A DNA stretch of 64,000 bases from Saprospirales bacterium GYS_P2D (GTDB lineage: Bacteria > Bacteroidota > Bacteroidia > Chitinophagales > Saprospiraceae). Below are positions 50,998-60,705 of this stretch, one piece after another. The notes below the pieces were generated by a model. It did not search any database. It was given only the letters and a program-made list of their open reading frames with translations, and was not told where the DNA came from. The stretch covers positions 62,001-126,000 of the forward strand of contig WUUP01000008.1 in NCBI GenBank assembly GCA_009833045.1, written 5' to 3'. The first letter of the stretch is position 1; each line of letters starts with the position of its first letter. Made by a program: the position numbers and the translations under genes.

Positions 50998-51953
50998 AAG
51001 CATATCCGCATTTTTCGCACCTTGTTTTGACTGATTTTGAAAGGGGGCAGGTTCATCGCCTTTGGTTAGATCTGATAGAAGATGCATTTGGTACGCCCAT
51101 GTCGATACCTGTTTTCATCGTCAGAGGAGTAGAGGCTGGGCCTGTGCTCGGACTTACCGCTGCTGTACATGGTGACGAGCTCAATGGGATACCTGTGATA
51201 CAGCGATTTGTCAATGAACTCAATCCTAAAAAACTCAAAGGAACTGTCATTGGAATACCGGTAATGAATCTTCCATCCTTTTTCAGACATCAGCGGCGAT
51301 TTATTGATGGAGTAGATCTCAATCATATCATGCCCGGGGTCGCAGATGGATCAGCGAGTCAAGTATATGCCAATCGTTTTGTGCAGCGAGTATTGAGTCA
51401 GTTTGACTATCTCATAGATCTCCATACAGCCAGTCATGGCCGGATTAATTCATATTACGTCCGTGCTGATCTCAGTAATCCCATATCAGCTGAGCTGGCC
51501 CGACTACAAAATCCACAGATCATCGTGAATAATCCTCCTTCTGATGGTACTCTCAGAGGTGAGGCAAGTGAGCGAAATATCCCTGCTATCACCGTAGAAG
51601 TGGGCAATCCTCGGACGTTTCAGCGAGGATTGATACGTACTGGCATCACGGGATTGCACAATGCTTCTATCATGCTCGGTATGGTCGATGATGAGATCGA
51701 GATCAATGATGATGGACTGACGATGTGCCCATCTTCTTTTTGGATATATACGGATGTCGGAGGGCTCCTGCGAGTCATCCCTGAGATCAATCAGCGAGTG
51801 TCTAAAGGAGAGCTCATCGCTACCGTGACTAATATTTTTGGTGATAAAATCGCAGAATATCATGCCCCTGAAGATGGAGTCGTAATAGGCAAGAGTGTGA
51901 ATCCAGTGAATCATACCGGTGGTAGAGTCTTGCATTTAGGTAGACTTGAGTAA
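50994..51953 (+). CDS. Succinylglutamate desuccinylase/aspartoacylase-family zinc hydrolase
   Basis: The protein has 319 residues of the M14-like AstE/AspA group. Zinc ligands are visible: A-A-V-H-G-D-E-L-N-G near 57-66 (H-x2-E) and Y-L-I-D-L-H-T-A-S-H-G near 140-150. V-E-V-G-N-P near 199-204 holds the probable catalytic glutamate. A C-terminal beta-domain follows. The family hydrolyses N-acyl amino acids to release an amino acid. No arginine-succinyltransferase (ast) genes are nearby; it is coupled to a GshB-like ligase, so it may remove or trim the product. The specific substrate cannot be told. Confidence 0.82.
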   Translation: MKAYPHFSHLVLTDFERGQVHRLWLDLIEDAFGTPMSIPVFIVRGVEAGPVLGLTAAVHGDELNGIPVIQRFVNELNPKKLKGTVIGIPVMNLPSFFRHQRRFIDGVDLNHIMPGVADGSASQVYANRFVQRVLSQFDYLIDLHTASHGRINSYYVRADLSNPISAELARLQNPQIIVNNPPSDGTLRGEASERNIPAITVEVGNPRTFQRGLIRTGITGLHNASIMLGMVDDEIEINDDGLTMCPSSFWIYTDVGGLLRVIPEINQRVSKGELIATVTNIFGDKIAEYHAPEDGVVIGKSVNPVNHTGGRVLHLGRLE

Positions 51954-52079
51954 TGGTTCAGGCAAGTCATATTTTACATCATTATCCCAATGAAAAGTAA
52001 ATATTGATTAACAGTTTATTTGAATATAGGCTGAATGACTATTTTGGTAGGGCCATTAATTAATAACCAAAATAGTTCG

Positions 52080-55000
52080 ATGAAATCATTTTCACTTCTT
52101 AGTCTCTTCTTGATGATGGGCTGGCTGCTCAGCGCTCAGCCTGATACTACCATCATGAAGTCTGGCACGTATAGTGCTTTAAAATTCAGGAATATAGGTC
52201 CTGCATTGACATCTGGGAGGATTGCTGACATAGCTATCCATCCTATTAACCAAAATATAATGTATGTCGCAGTCGGCTCTGGCGGAGTCTGGAAAACTAC
52301 CAATGCTGGCACGACTTGGTCGCCGATTTTTGATGGGCAGACGAGCTACTCGATCGGCTGTGTCACTATCGATCCGTCTAATCACAATATCATCTGGGTC
52401 GGCACTGGCGAGAATGTAGGAGGCCGTCACGTAGGATTTGGAGATGGAGTATACCGAAGTCTTGACGCAGGAGCCACCTGGCAGAATATGGGGCTGAAAG
52501 AATCGGAGCACATCAGCAAAATCGTAGTGCATCCTGAAGACTCAGATGTGATATTAGTGGCTGCTCAGGGGCCATTATGGAGCAAAGGGGGTGAGCGAGG
52601 CCTGTACAAATCTACTGATGGAGGATCGACATGGACTAAGACTCTCGGCGATGATGAATGGACTGGTGTCACAGATGTAGTGATGGATCCTACTGATCCT
52701 GATGTGCTCTATGCAGCTACATGGCAGCGCCATCGTACGGTAGCCGCCTATATGGGAGGTGGCCCAGAGTCAGGTATTCACAAGTCTACTGATGGTGGAG
52801 ATACATGGACTAAGAGTAGCGCAGGTCTCCCAATGTCCAATCTTGGGAAAACAGGATTGGCTATTTCTCCATTTGATCACAATGTGGTCTACGCTGCAAT
52901 CGAGACAGATCGTAAGACGGGTGGGCTTTATATGTCTTCAGATCAAGGAGCTTCTTGGACGAGACAGTCTGATATGACTTCGGGTGGGACAGGACCACAC
53001 TACTATCAGGAGCTTTATGCTGACCCTCATCAGGAGGGTAGACTATACCTGATGAATAACTACGTACTCATCTCAGACGATCATGGGAAGACCTACCGCC
53101 AGATGAATGAGGATAAAAAACACGTCGATACACACGCTATCGCTTGGCGATCGAGTGATCCTGACTATGTGATCATGGGGACTGATGGAGGCCTCTATGA
53201 GTCTTTTGATAAAACCAAAACCTGGAGATATATCAGCAATCTGCCAGTGACGCAATACTATAAGTTGGCTGTGGACGACGCTGAGCCTTTTTACAATATC
53301 TACGGAGGTACTCAGGACAATGGCTCCCATGGTGGGCCATCACGTACGATGCGTAGTAGTGGTATACACAATCGGGACTGGCGAATAGTCCTCGGGGCTG
53401 ATGGCCACCAGTCAGCGACCGAGCCGGGCAATCCGAATATCACCTATGGAGAGTTTCAAGAGGGATGGCTATGGCGTATCGATCATAAGACTAAAGAGTC
53501 TGTCTTCATCCAGCCACAGCCCGCTGAGGGCGAGCCATATGAGCGGTTCAACTGGGATGCTCCGATTTTAGTAAGCCCGCATGATCCAGCACGACTGTAC
53601 TTCGCCTCTCAGCGAGTATGGAGATCTGACAATAGGGGAGATGAGTGGACACCAATATCATCTGATCTCACGAAGAATGAAGTGCGGCTGTCACTCCCTA
53701 TCATGGGTAAGCAACAAAGTTGGGACAATCCATGGGATGTTGATGCTATGTCAAACTACAATACTATCACCTCACTGGCTGAGTCTCCGATCCAAGAGGG
53801 ATTACTCTATGCAGGTACCGACGACGGTATCATACAGGTATCTGAAGATGGTGGAGAAAACTGGCGTAAGATCGAACTGAAAAATGTACGAGGTGTACCT
53901 GCGACGGCATTCGTCAATGATATAAGAGCGGATCTCCACGATGCGCATACTGTATATGCCGCCCTCGATAATCATAAGTATGGAGACTTCCAGCCATACT
54001 TCATCAAAAGTACTGATAGTGGTAAAACTTGGAAAAGTGCTACTGGCGATCTACCGGAGCGTCTATTAGTCTGGAGAATGGTACAAGATCATATTGATCC
54101 AGACTTGATGTTTTTAGCGACAGAGTTTGGTATCTACTTTACTAATGATGGAGGAGAAAAGTGGATCCAGCTCAAAGGAGGTTTGCCGACTATTTCATTC
54201 AGAGATATCACTATACAGCGTAGAGAGGGAGATCTCGTAGCAGCCTCATTTGGTAGAGGATTCTATGTGTTGGATGATTATACAGCGCTACGCTCTATCG
54301 ATGCGGATGCATTATCAGCGGCAGAGGCTACAGTATTTGAGCCAAGAGATGGCTACTGGTATACAGAGGAAGACGAGATCTATGGACAGGGCAATAATGA
54401 ATATGCTGCAGAAAATCCACCTTATGGCGTGACATTCACTTATTTCTTGAGAGATAAATATGAGTCTGCCAAGAGTAAAAGGAAAGAAAAGGAAAAAGAA
54501 CTGACTAAATCCAAATCTAATATTCCTTTCCCCGGATGGGAAGAACTCGATACTGAAAAGAACGAAGAAGAAGTGACGCTTATGTTTGAGATCACCGACG
54601 CTGCTGGCAAGGCTATTAAGAATTTTGATGCTCCTGCCTCAAAAGGGATGAATCGAGCGACCTGGGATCTATCATTAGCGAGCAAGAGTCCACTGACCAT
54701 GGAGGCTCCACGTGGTAGTGGTAATTGGTTTGGTGGGGGAGGATTCAAAGCTACTCCTGGTAGTTACACTGCGACACTCTATAAGCTCCAAAACGGTATA
54801 AAGACTCAGCTGGGAGAGCCCGTATCATTCGATGTCAATCGTATGATAGAGCCGACTCTCAGAGGGGCCTCATATGATGAGATCGCAGCCTTCAGAGGTC
54901 AGTATGAGGATTATCAGCAGCTGCTCACTGAGACTAATCGTAAAGTCACACTGGCTAATCGTCGTCTCGATGTGATCAAGAAGGCGGTAGCTCGAGCTGA

Positions 55001-55316
55001 TGAGATCCCAAGTGATCTGGTCCAGCGTATGTACGATGCTAAGCGTGATATGATCGCTCTCGACATAGCGCTCAATGGTAATCAGAGTAAGAAGGAGGTA
55101 GGCGAGAAGCAAAATCCACTGCCCACTGATGGTGAGATATATGGATGGGTAGGTCTCAGTGGTACTTATGGTCCTACAGCTAATCACAAGAAAGGTCTCA
55201 ATAGAGCCTCTTCGCAGCTACAAGAGATACAGCCAGTGGTAGAAGCCGCTATAGCGAAAGTAAAAGCACTGCAGGATGATCTATCTGCTATCGGAGCACC
55301 GATCATCATAGAGTAG
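52080..55316 (+). CDS. Secreted sortilin/BNR-repeat protein (VPS10-like)
   Basis: The protein has 1078 residues from ATG 52080, which gives a clean signal peptide (L-L-S-L-F-L-M-M-G-W-L-L-S-A-Q). Many BNR/Asp-box repeats are seen: N-A-G-T-T-W, D-A-G-A-T-W, D-G-G-S-T-W, D-G-G-D-T-W, D-Q-G-A-S-W, N-R-G-D-E-W, D-G-G-E-N-W, D-S-G-K-T-W and D-G-G-E-K-W across about 75-710, forming one or two beta-propellers of the sortilin-N type. The C-terminal part has a segment like a Fn3/FlgD-type domain (about 850-930) and an alpha-helical end. Often labelled glycosyl hydrolase in Bacteroidota without proof. No T9SS sorting domain is visible. Confidence 0.88.
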   Translation: MKSFSLLSLFLMMGWLLSAQPDTTIMKSGTYSALKFRNIGPALTSGRIADIAIHPINQNIMYVAVGSGGVWKTTNAGTTWSPIFDGQTSYSIGCVTIDPSNHNIIWVGTGENVGGRHVGFGDGVYRSLDAGATWQNMGLKESEHISKIVVHPEDSDVILVAAQGPLWSKGGERGLYKSTDGGSTWTKTLGDDEWTGVTDVVMDPTDPDVLYAATWQRHRTVAAYMGGGPESGIHKSTDGGDTWTKSSAGLPMSNLGKTGLAISPFDHNVVYAAIETDRKTGGLYMSSDQGASWTRQSDMTSGGTGPHYYQELYADPHQEGRLYLMNNYVLISDDHGKTYRQMNEDKKHVDTHAIAWRSSDPDYVIMGTDGGLYESFDKTKTWRYISNLPVTQYYKLAVDDAEPFYNIYGGTQDNGSHGGPSRTMRSSGIHNRDWRIVLGADGHQSATEPGNPNITYGEFQEGWLWRIDHKTKESVFIQPQPAEGEPYERFNWDAPILVSPHDPARLYFASQRVWRSDNRGDEWTPISSDLTKNEVRLSLPIMGKQQSWDNPWDVDAMSNYNTITSLAESPIQEGLLYAGTDDGIIQVSEDGGENWRKIELKNVRGVPATAFVNDIRADLHDAHTVYAALDNHKYGDFQPYFIKSTDSGKTWKSATGDLPERLLVWRMVQDHIDPDLMFLATEFGIYFTNDGGEKWIQLKGGLPTISFRDITIQRREGDLVAASFGRGFYVLDDYTALRSIDADALSAAEATVFEPRDGYWYTEEDEIYGQGNNEYAAENPPYGVTFTYFLRDKYESAKSKRKEKEKELTKSKSNIPFPGWEELDTEKNEEEVTLMFEITDAAGKAIKNFDAPASKGMNRATWDLSLASKSPLTMEAPRGSGNWFGGGGFKATPGSYTATLYKLQNGIKTQLGEPVSFDVNRMIEPTLRGASYDEIAAFRGQYEDYQQLLTETNRKVTLANRRLDVIKKAVARADEIPSDLVQRMYDAKRDMIALDIALNGNQSKKEVGEKQNPLPTDGEIYGWVGLSGTYGPTANHKKGLNRASSQLQEIQPVVEAAIAKVKALQDDLSAIGAPIIIE

Positions 55317-55344
55317 GTGATATCCGATATGCTGTGACACAAAA

Positions 55345-55380
55345 TAGGGGATCCCGATCGAGATCCCCTATTATTATTTT
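55345..55380 (+). terminator. Terminator of the sortilin-like gene
   Basis: TAGGGGATC (55345-55353) pairs with GATCCCCTA (55362-55370), followed by TTATTATTTT. It lies 28 bases after the stop. Confidence 0.85.
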
Positions 55381-55553
55381 GAGCCCGTAGCCCATCAGCT
55401 TTTTGACACCCTTATATCGACTTACCTTTTATTCGAATGAATAGGCCCCTTGTCAGTCTGGCCATTGAAGTAATTCAATATGTGTCAACATATTTAGTCC
55501 ACTCAAAGAAACCTATTCTTTACTTTATTTCTCTTGACATTTATCAATATCGA

Positions 55554-56132
55554 TCAGGTACTACCATTTGATCGGACCCTACTCAGTGTCTCTGGTGATA
55601 TACCGAGGAAAGTAGCAATATGCTTCAGATTGACTCGCTCCAGCAGCAGAGGATCTCGCTCTGTGAGTAGCTGGTAGCGCTCCATAGCACTATGCAGCTG
55701 TATACTCTCTGCTCGCTCTACGAGATCGATATAGGCCTGCATCATGATTATTCTGGTGAATCGCTCAAAGCTCGGATGATCCTCATACATACTCTCTAAT
55801 TCGTCAAAGGTGATAGAGTAAGTCGTTGTGTCTTCGAGAGTCTCTATGTTATATTTACTTGGCTTTTGCTGTATAAAGCTGTCAATAGCGGTGACCATTT
55901 CGCCTTCTTGAGTAAAATACACAGAGATGTCCTTCTCATCCTTGTAGTAATAAGTACGTATGATCCCTTTCGTGATATAGTGGAGTACATTACACACTTT
56001 GCCTGCCCTGTGCAATTGTTCGCCTTTGCTGTATTTATTTTTCTTCATCTTAGAGATGAATACTTCCATGACTTCATTTTCCTCCGGCGATAGAGAGCTT
56101 CTGAAATCATCAATTAATCCCGATACATTCAT
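55554..56132 (-). CDS. Crp/Fnr-family transcriptional regulator
   Basis: The protein has 192 residues, the size of the short Bacteroidota Crp-like regulators. The cyclic-nucleotide-binding-type beta-barrel covers about 25-120 (G-E-Q-L-H-R-A-G, Y-Y-K-D-E-K-D-I-S-V-Y-F). The C-terminal helix-turn-helix is at about 165-190 (L-K-H-I-A-T-F-L-G-I-S-P-E-T-L-S-R). No iron-sulfur cysteine cluster is present, so it is not a classical Fnr. Targets are unknown; it diverges from the oxidoreductase pair. Confidence 0.9.
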   Translation of the reverse strand: MNVSGLIDDFRSSLSPEENEVMEVFISKMKKNKYSKGEQLHRAGKVCNVLHYITKGIIRTYYYKDEKDISVYFTQEGEMVTAIDSFIQQKPSKYNIETLEDTTTYSITFDELESMYEDHPSFERFTRIIMMQAYIDLVERAESIQLHSAMERYQLLTERDPLLLERVNLKHIATFLGISPETLSRVRSNGST

Positions 56133-56437
56133 TACCTTATTCTTGTTTTTATTGATCTACACCTTTGAGATCCTACTAATTCAGTTCATTAATACTATTT
56201 TTTAAAAGGACGATATTTAATAGATGTAGCAGTGCCTGCAAATTTAGTTATTTGATAATATTCACCATAGATCTTAACTATTGAGCTTTGTTTCAGCTAT
56301 TTTTTAGGCCAAAATACAATTACATCATGGATACGTCACTTTTTTCATGAGTGGTTTATCAATCGATTGCATCTGCTTTCTTTCTGGTTATTATTCTTAC
56401 CTTTTGACTTCTAATATTGATTTTTCTAAAAGCGCAT
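56133..56437. other. Intergenic region between Crp/Fnr and the oxidoreductase pair
   Basis: About 305 AT-rich bases. It contains a perfect 10-base palindrome CAATCGATTG at 56360-56369, 70 bases before the downstream start, and TAATATTG near 56413, one base off the -7 consensus. No gene or RNA gene was recognised. Confidence 0.4.
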
Positions 56438-56977
56438 ATGAAAAGACGTAAAGCAATAAAATTAACGACAGGAGGAGTCCTGTCATCACTTCTCATGTCT
56501 GGCTTGATGTCGGGCTGTGGTCCTGAGGTCGTAGGAGATGGATACGAGCAGTTATTCTTGAGTTCTGACGACTATGGTTTTTTTAAGGCCATCGGAAATG
56601 TTTTGATCCCAGAAACGGATACACCCGGAGCTAATTCTTTAGGATTAGCTGAGACGATAGATACGATAGTCGCTAAATGCTATGACGACAATGCTCAAAA
56701 GTCTGTACAAAGTGCTATCACGGAGCTCAGAAATGCTATAGGTGCTGATTTTGAGTCAAAAGATCAAGATACTGCTATAGCGCTGTTAGAGCAGATCGAT
56801 AGCAGCGATAGTCCTGCCAAGGGAGCTTTAGAGCGCATCAAGTCGCTTTATGGTACCGCCTACCAAAATACAGAGTACGTAGGTACTAATCTACTCGTCT
56901 ATATCCCCGTACCAGGAGAGTATGAGGCATGTATAGATATTTCAGAAACAGAAGGAAGAGCATATACATATGGTTAA
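56438..56977 (+). CDS. Gluconate 2-dehydrogenase subunit 3-like protein with Tat-type lipoprotein signal
   Basis: The protein has 179 residues from ATG 56438. The N-terminus M-K-R-R-K-A-I-K-L-T with a hydrophobic stretch and S-G-C-G looks like a twin-arginine signal with a lipobox cysteine near residue 27. The rest has the gluconate_2-dh3 pattern: F-L-S-S-D-D-Y-G-F-F-K-A-I-G-N-V-L-I-P-E-T-D-T-P-G-A (about 41-66). In such complexes this subunit accompanies a GMC dehydrogenase through the Tat pathway. It overlaps the GMC gene by 8 bases. Confidence 0.85.
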   Translation: MKRRKAIKLTTGGVLSSLLMSGLMSGCGPEVVGDGYEQLFLSSDDYGFFKAIGNVLIPETDTPGANSLGLAETIDTIVAKCYDDNAQKSVQSAITELRNAIGADFESKDQDTAIALLEQIDSSDSPAKGALERIKSLYGTAYQNTEYVGTNLLVYIPVPGEYEACIDISETEGRAYTYG

Positions 56978-58682
56978 TATAAATGCAGGAGGAAAAAATG
57001 AAGTGAGCTATGACGCCATCGTCATAGGCTCAGGCATCAGTGGGGGATTTGCCGCTATGGAGCTCTGTCGAAAGGGCTATAAGACACTCGTCCTCGAGAA
57101 GGGGCGAGATGTCAAACATGGTGAATATCCTACCGCAGCACTCGATACGTGGGAGCTGCCTAATAACAATATGGTCACGCAAGAGGAGCGAGCTGCGCAC
57201 TATTTTAGGCAGCAGCGACTCGGATGGTGGGTCAATGAAGATAACAAACACTGGATTGCTAAGGATGATGTATTTCCCTATGACGAAGATCAGCGATTTG
57301 ACTGGATCAGAGGGCATCATCTGGGAGGACGATCGATCATGTGGGGGCGTCATTGCTACCGCTGGAGTGACATTGACTTTGAGGCGAATGCTCGGGATGG
57401 TATCGCTATAGACTGGCCTATCCGATATCGAGATATTGCCCCTTGGTATGACTATGTGGAGACTTTCGTCGGAATCACTGGGATGAAAGAAGGGCTAAAG
57501 CAGGTACCTGATGGCAAATTTTTAAAACCCTTTGGGCTCAACTGTGTCGAGACGCATCTACGTGAGTCGATCGGTAAGGCATTTTCTCAAAGAGTCGTGA
57601 CTCAGGGTAGAGTAGCGAATCTATCAGAATATAATCCTAAAGTTCATCTCGGGACTCGAGGCCAATGTCAGACACGAGATAGATGCTGGAGAGGGTGTCC
57701 ATATGGAGCCTATTTCTGTAGTCTGTCCTCGACGCTGGCGGTAGCTGCTGAGACAGGTAATCTTACTATTCGTCCGATGAGTACGGTCTCTGAGATCGTC
57801 TACGATCATGAGACACAGACAGCGACTGGTGTGAGGATCGTAGATACCGAGACAAAAGAAACTCATGAGTTTTTTGCAGATATCATATTCTGCAATGCCA
57901 GTACGGTAGGCAGTACAGCGATCATGCTCAATAGTAAATCGGATAGATTTCCAAATGGCCTGGGTAATGACTGTGGTGAACTGGGACATAATATGATGGA
58001 TCATCATTATGGCATGGGAGTGTCAGGAGAGATAGATGGATTTGAGGATAAATATTACAAGGGTCGCCGCCCAGGAGGTTTCTATATTCCAAGATTTAGA
58101 AACATTGATAAGTCTACAGAGCGAAAGGACTACATCCGAGGATTTGGCTATCAAGGTAGTGCCTCAAGAACAAAAGGAGATCGTACTGGTGGCATAGCAG
58201 GATTCAAAGATAGTCTGCACATGGCTGGACCATATCAAGTGCGGATTACATGCTTTGGTGAGTTACTACCGTATCATGAGAATCGTATGTATCTCAATCA
58301 TGATAAGCTGGATCCATTTGGTCTGCCGACTGTGACTTTTGACGCCAGTCTCAAAGAAAATGAGCGAAAACTCCGTGAAGATGGTGTCAACTGTGGCCTC
58401 GAGATGCTCGATGCTGCTGGCTGCAAAAATATCAGCTCGTACAATGCCGAGACGGCTCCAGGAGCCTGTATCCATGAGATGGGTACCGCTCGTATGGGAC
58501 GTGACCCTAAGACCAGCGTACTCAATAAATGGAATCAAATCCATAGCGTGAAAAATGTATTCGTCACGGATGGAGCATGTATGACGAGCTCAGGCACACA
58601 AAATCCAAGTATCACCTACATGGCACTCACCGCCAGAGCTGTAGACTATGCACATAAGATGAAGAATAGAGGAGACCTGTAA
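56970..58682 (+). CDS. GMC-family FAD oxidoreductase
   Basis: The protein has 570 residues. The FAD-binding loop is at the start (D-A-I-V-I-G-S-G-I-S-G-G near 14-25) with a distal acidic E-K. R-G-H-H-L-G-G-R-S-I-M-W-G near 113-125 and the C-terminal H-E-M-G-T-A-R-M near 504-511, with N-P-S near 549, contain the catalytic His/Asn region of GMC alcohol and sugar oxidoreductases. Six cysteines (C-Q-T-R-D-R-C-W-R-G-C region near 232-246) may be a cluster site or disulfide. It lacks its own signal and is probably carried out by the Tat-type partner upstream. Substrate unknown. Confidence 0.9.
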   Translation: MVNINAGGKNEVSYDAIVIGSGISGGFAAMELCRKGYKTLVLEKGRDVKHGEYPTAALDTWELPNNNMVTQEERAAHYFRQQRLGWWVNEDNKHWIAKDDVFPYDEDQRFDWIRGHHLGGRSIMWGRHCYRWSDIDFEANARDGIAIDWPIRYRDIAPWYDYVETFVGITGMKEGLKQVPDGKFLKPFGLNCVETHLRESIGKAFSQRVVTQGRVANLSEYNPKVHLGTRGQCQTRDRCWRGCPYGAYFCSLSSTLAVAAETGNLTIRPMSTVSEIVYDHETQTATGVRIVDTETKETHEFFADIIFCNASTVGSTAIMLNSKSDRFPNGLGNDCGELGHNMMDHHYGMGVSGEIDGFEDKYYKGRRPGGFYIPRFRNIDKSTERKDYIRGFGYQGSASRTKGDRTGGIAGFKDSLHMAGPYQVRITCFGELLPYHENRMYLNHDKLDPFGLPTVTFDASLKENERKLREDGVNCGLEMLDAAGCKNISSYNAETAPGACIHEMGTARMGRDPKTSVLNKWNQIHSVKNVFVTDGACMTSSGTQNPSITYMALTARAVDYAHKMKNRGDL

Positions 58683-58715
58683 CACTTAGATTACAGTGAT
58701 TTAATAATGTTATTG

Positions 58716-58747
58716 AGCCCGAAGCGATCGCTTCGGGCTTTATTTTT
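58716..58747 (+). terminator. Terminator of the GMC oxidoreductase gene
   Basis: AGCCCGAAG (58716-58724) pairs with CTTCGGGCT (58731-58739) around CGATCG, followed by a T-rich run. It overlaps the end of the convergent carboxylesterase gene. Confidence 0.88.
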
Positions 58748-60305
58748 TAGCAATGGCCGAAAGAGCTGATCTGAGTGTTGATAGTTGTTCCGGATTGGTT
58801 AGAGGCTTGGAGGTAGCGCCGTGATCTATCCACATGATCTCTTGATTTTCAGTAGTATATGCGGGCCAGATCGGCAGATTTTGTCCATTGGGATTGCCAG
58901 TTTTTATGAAGTTGACCCAGTAGCTGGACATGATTTTGGCCAGCTCATCTTCTGCTGCGCCGCAGTCTCTACTTACATACCGGTCTACATTGTCAAACAT
59001 GAATGGCAGCTCTCCACTATGGTAAGCCTCGTACTGCGCATACTCGCCGGATGCTGGTGTGATATGGGCAAATCGATAGACAAATACGGGCTCTTCTTGA
59101 GTCGCAGCGTGGCGCTCTGCCCAGTCGTATATCTGCACGCCGAATATCTGATCTCTGCTAAGTTCTTTTTGTGATTGGGCAGCCACAGCATCATTCGTAG
59201 CAGGATAATGTTTTAGCAACTTTTGACTTTGATCTCCATAATGAGCCTTGATATTCTTTTGATAGATTTCGGCTGATACTACTGGGGCAAACATCATGTA
59301 TTCATGCTCATTCCATCCTGTCAGTAGCTTGACTTTTTGTTGCTCTTGGCGATCATAAATCTCTGCAGTAGAGTAGGGTAGTAGATGGCCCTCTATGATA
59401 GGCCTATTGACTCGCTCAGTATATGGCAGTAATGCCTCAGCTGGCAATGCTCTGAGGTCATGAAGATTCTCAGCGCCGAGCTCATGCATCACAGTGAGGC
59501 CCAATTGCTCCGCCTCACTCAGGTGCATCATTGGATGAGTGAAGTTGGCTCCGCTCTGCGGGATCGCCTGCTGAAATAGTCCTGCAGTCAATGGAGTACT
59601 GACCATGGCATGTACGCTCATAGACCCTGCTGACTGTCCCGCTATGGTGATGCGATCAGTATCACCTCCGAATGCACTGATATTTTCATTAATCCATCGT
59701 AGGGCAGCGACTTGATCGAGTAGTCCATAGTTGCCTGATTGGCCAGCCTCTGCAGTGAGCTCAGGATGAGCTAAGAATCCCAATACGCCCACTCGATAGT
59801 TAATGCTCACTACTATGATATCTTGCTGTGCCAATGCACTGCCATCATATAATGGGACTGCTGATCCACCACTGGTGAATCCACCTCCATATATCCAGAC
59901 CATTACTGGTAGTGGCTCTATTGTTTCTTTTGGTCGCCAAATATTAAGGCTGAGGCAGTCCTCATCGATAGGGGCTGATGGTATGAGATACTCAGATGAC
60001 CATGGACCAAAAGGCGCCGGAGGACGCTGGATAGCACTGGGCCCAAATGCGTCGCATAGTATAGTGTCAGTACTGCGATCTATAGGCTGTGGAGCCTTCC
60101 AACGGAGCTCTTCCACTGGTGGCTGAGCATAGCGTATACCCTTATATGATATAGTGCCTGATGTCTCATCTACGATACCTCGGTATATCCCAGCAGGGGC
60201 AGACACGATATCATTATCATCTCTTATGTTTTCATATGTGCTCTTACAGGCACATAGTGATATGCCGAGGGATATGATCAAAATAGATAGTAGTGTCGGC
60301 TGCAT
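58740..60305 (-). CDS. Type-B carboxylesterase, lipoprotein
   Basis: The protein has 521 residues. A signal peptide with L-C-A-C gives a lipobox (Cys about 19). The catalytic serine lies in G-Q-S-A-G-S near 225-230, with the oxyanion segment Y-G-G-G-F near 137-141, an E/D segment downstream (N-E-H-E near 332) and the catalytic histidine in A-Y-H-S-G-E near 425-430. E-D-C-L-S-L-N near 117-123 is the family signature. It hydrolyses carboxylic esters in the periplasm or outer membrane; substrate unknown. It ends against the convergent terminator. Confidence 0.92.
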   Translation of the reverse strand: MQPTLLSILIISLGISLCACKSTYENIRDDNDIVSAPAGIYRGIVDETSGTISYKGIRYAQPPVEELRWKAPQPIDRSTDTILCDAFGPSAIQRPPAPFGPWSSEYLIPSAPIDEDCLSLNIWRPKETIEPLPVMVWIYGGGFTSGGSAVPLYDGSALAQQDIIVVSINYRVGVLGFLAHPELTAEAGQSGNYGLLDQVAALRWINENISAFGGDTDRITIAGQSAGSMSVHAMVSTPLTAGLFQQAIPQSGANFTHPMMHLSEAEQLGLTVMHELGAENLHDLRALPAEALLPYTERVNRPIIEGHLLPYSTAEIYDRQEQQKVKLLTGWNEHEYMMFAPVVSAEIYQKNIKAHYGDQSQKLLKHYPATNDAVAAQSQKELSRDQIFGVQIYDWAERHAATQEEPVFVYRFAHITPASGEYAQYEAYHSGELPFMFDNVDRYVSRDCGAAEDELAKIMSSYWVNFIKTGNPNGQNLPIWPAYTTENQEIMWIDHGATSKPLTNPEQLSTLRSALSAIAKK

Positions 60306-60371
60306 AGTTATTGGACTTTCGTCCTAAGATAGTGTGATATCAGCACACTAATAGCAGCCGGACTACTTCAT

Positions 60372-60542
60372 CTATACGGTCTCTCGCTCATGGGCGTCAG
60401 GGTCTATGCCTGCTCTGATTTTCTCGAGTCTTTCCTCGTGATCATACTGCATTTGCTGGGCTTTGACGACGAAGTGTCCTACGATAGCTGCGATCGGTAT
60501 CAAAAGCGCCAAAGTGGCTGGGTTGAATAGCATTCTTAACAT
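60372..60542 (-). CDS. Small single-pass membrane protein
   Basis: The protein has 56 residues from ATG 60542 (a second ATG three codons later is also possible). The longer frame to 60638 would add an N-terminal tail with no support. One hydrophobic segment (about 10-27, A-L-L-I-P-I-A-A-I-V-G-H-F-V) is followed by a charged helix H-E-E-R-L-E-K-I-R-A-G. It loosely resembles short PspB-like membrane proteins. Function unknown. Confidence 0.55.
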   Translation of the reverse strand: MLRMLFNPATLALLIPIAAIVGHFVVKAQQMQYDHEERLEKIRAGIDPDAHERETV

Positions 60543-60705
60543 ATTTAATCTTTTTATTCGAGTATACTCGCTTCTTTTGAAAGAATGAAATGTGCTCGAC
60601 GACCTGCTTGGATATTTCGATGAATACCAGGAGGACAAGAGAAGTAATCCAATATGATCTTAGTGGATTAATTTATATAGCTCACATGAGCGTATGCTAA
60701 TAAAG

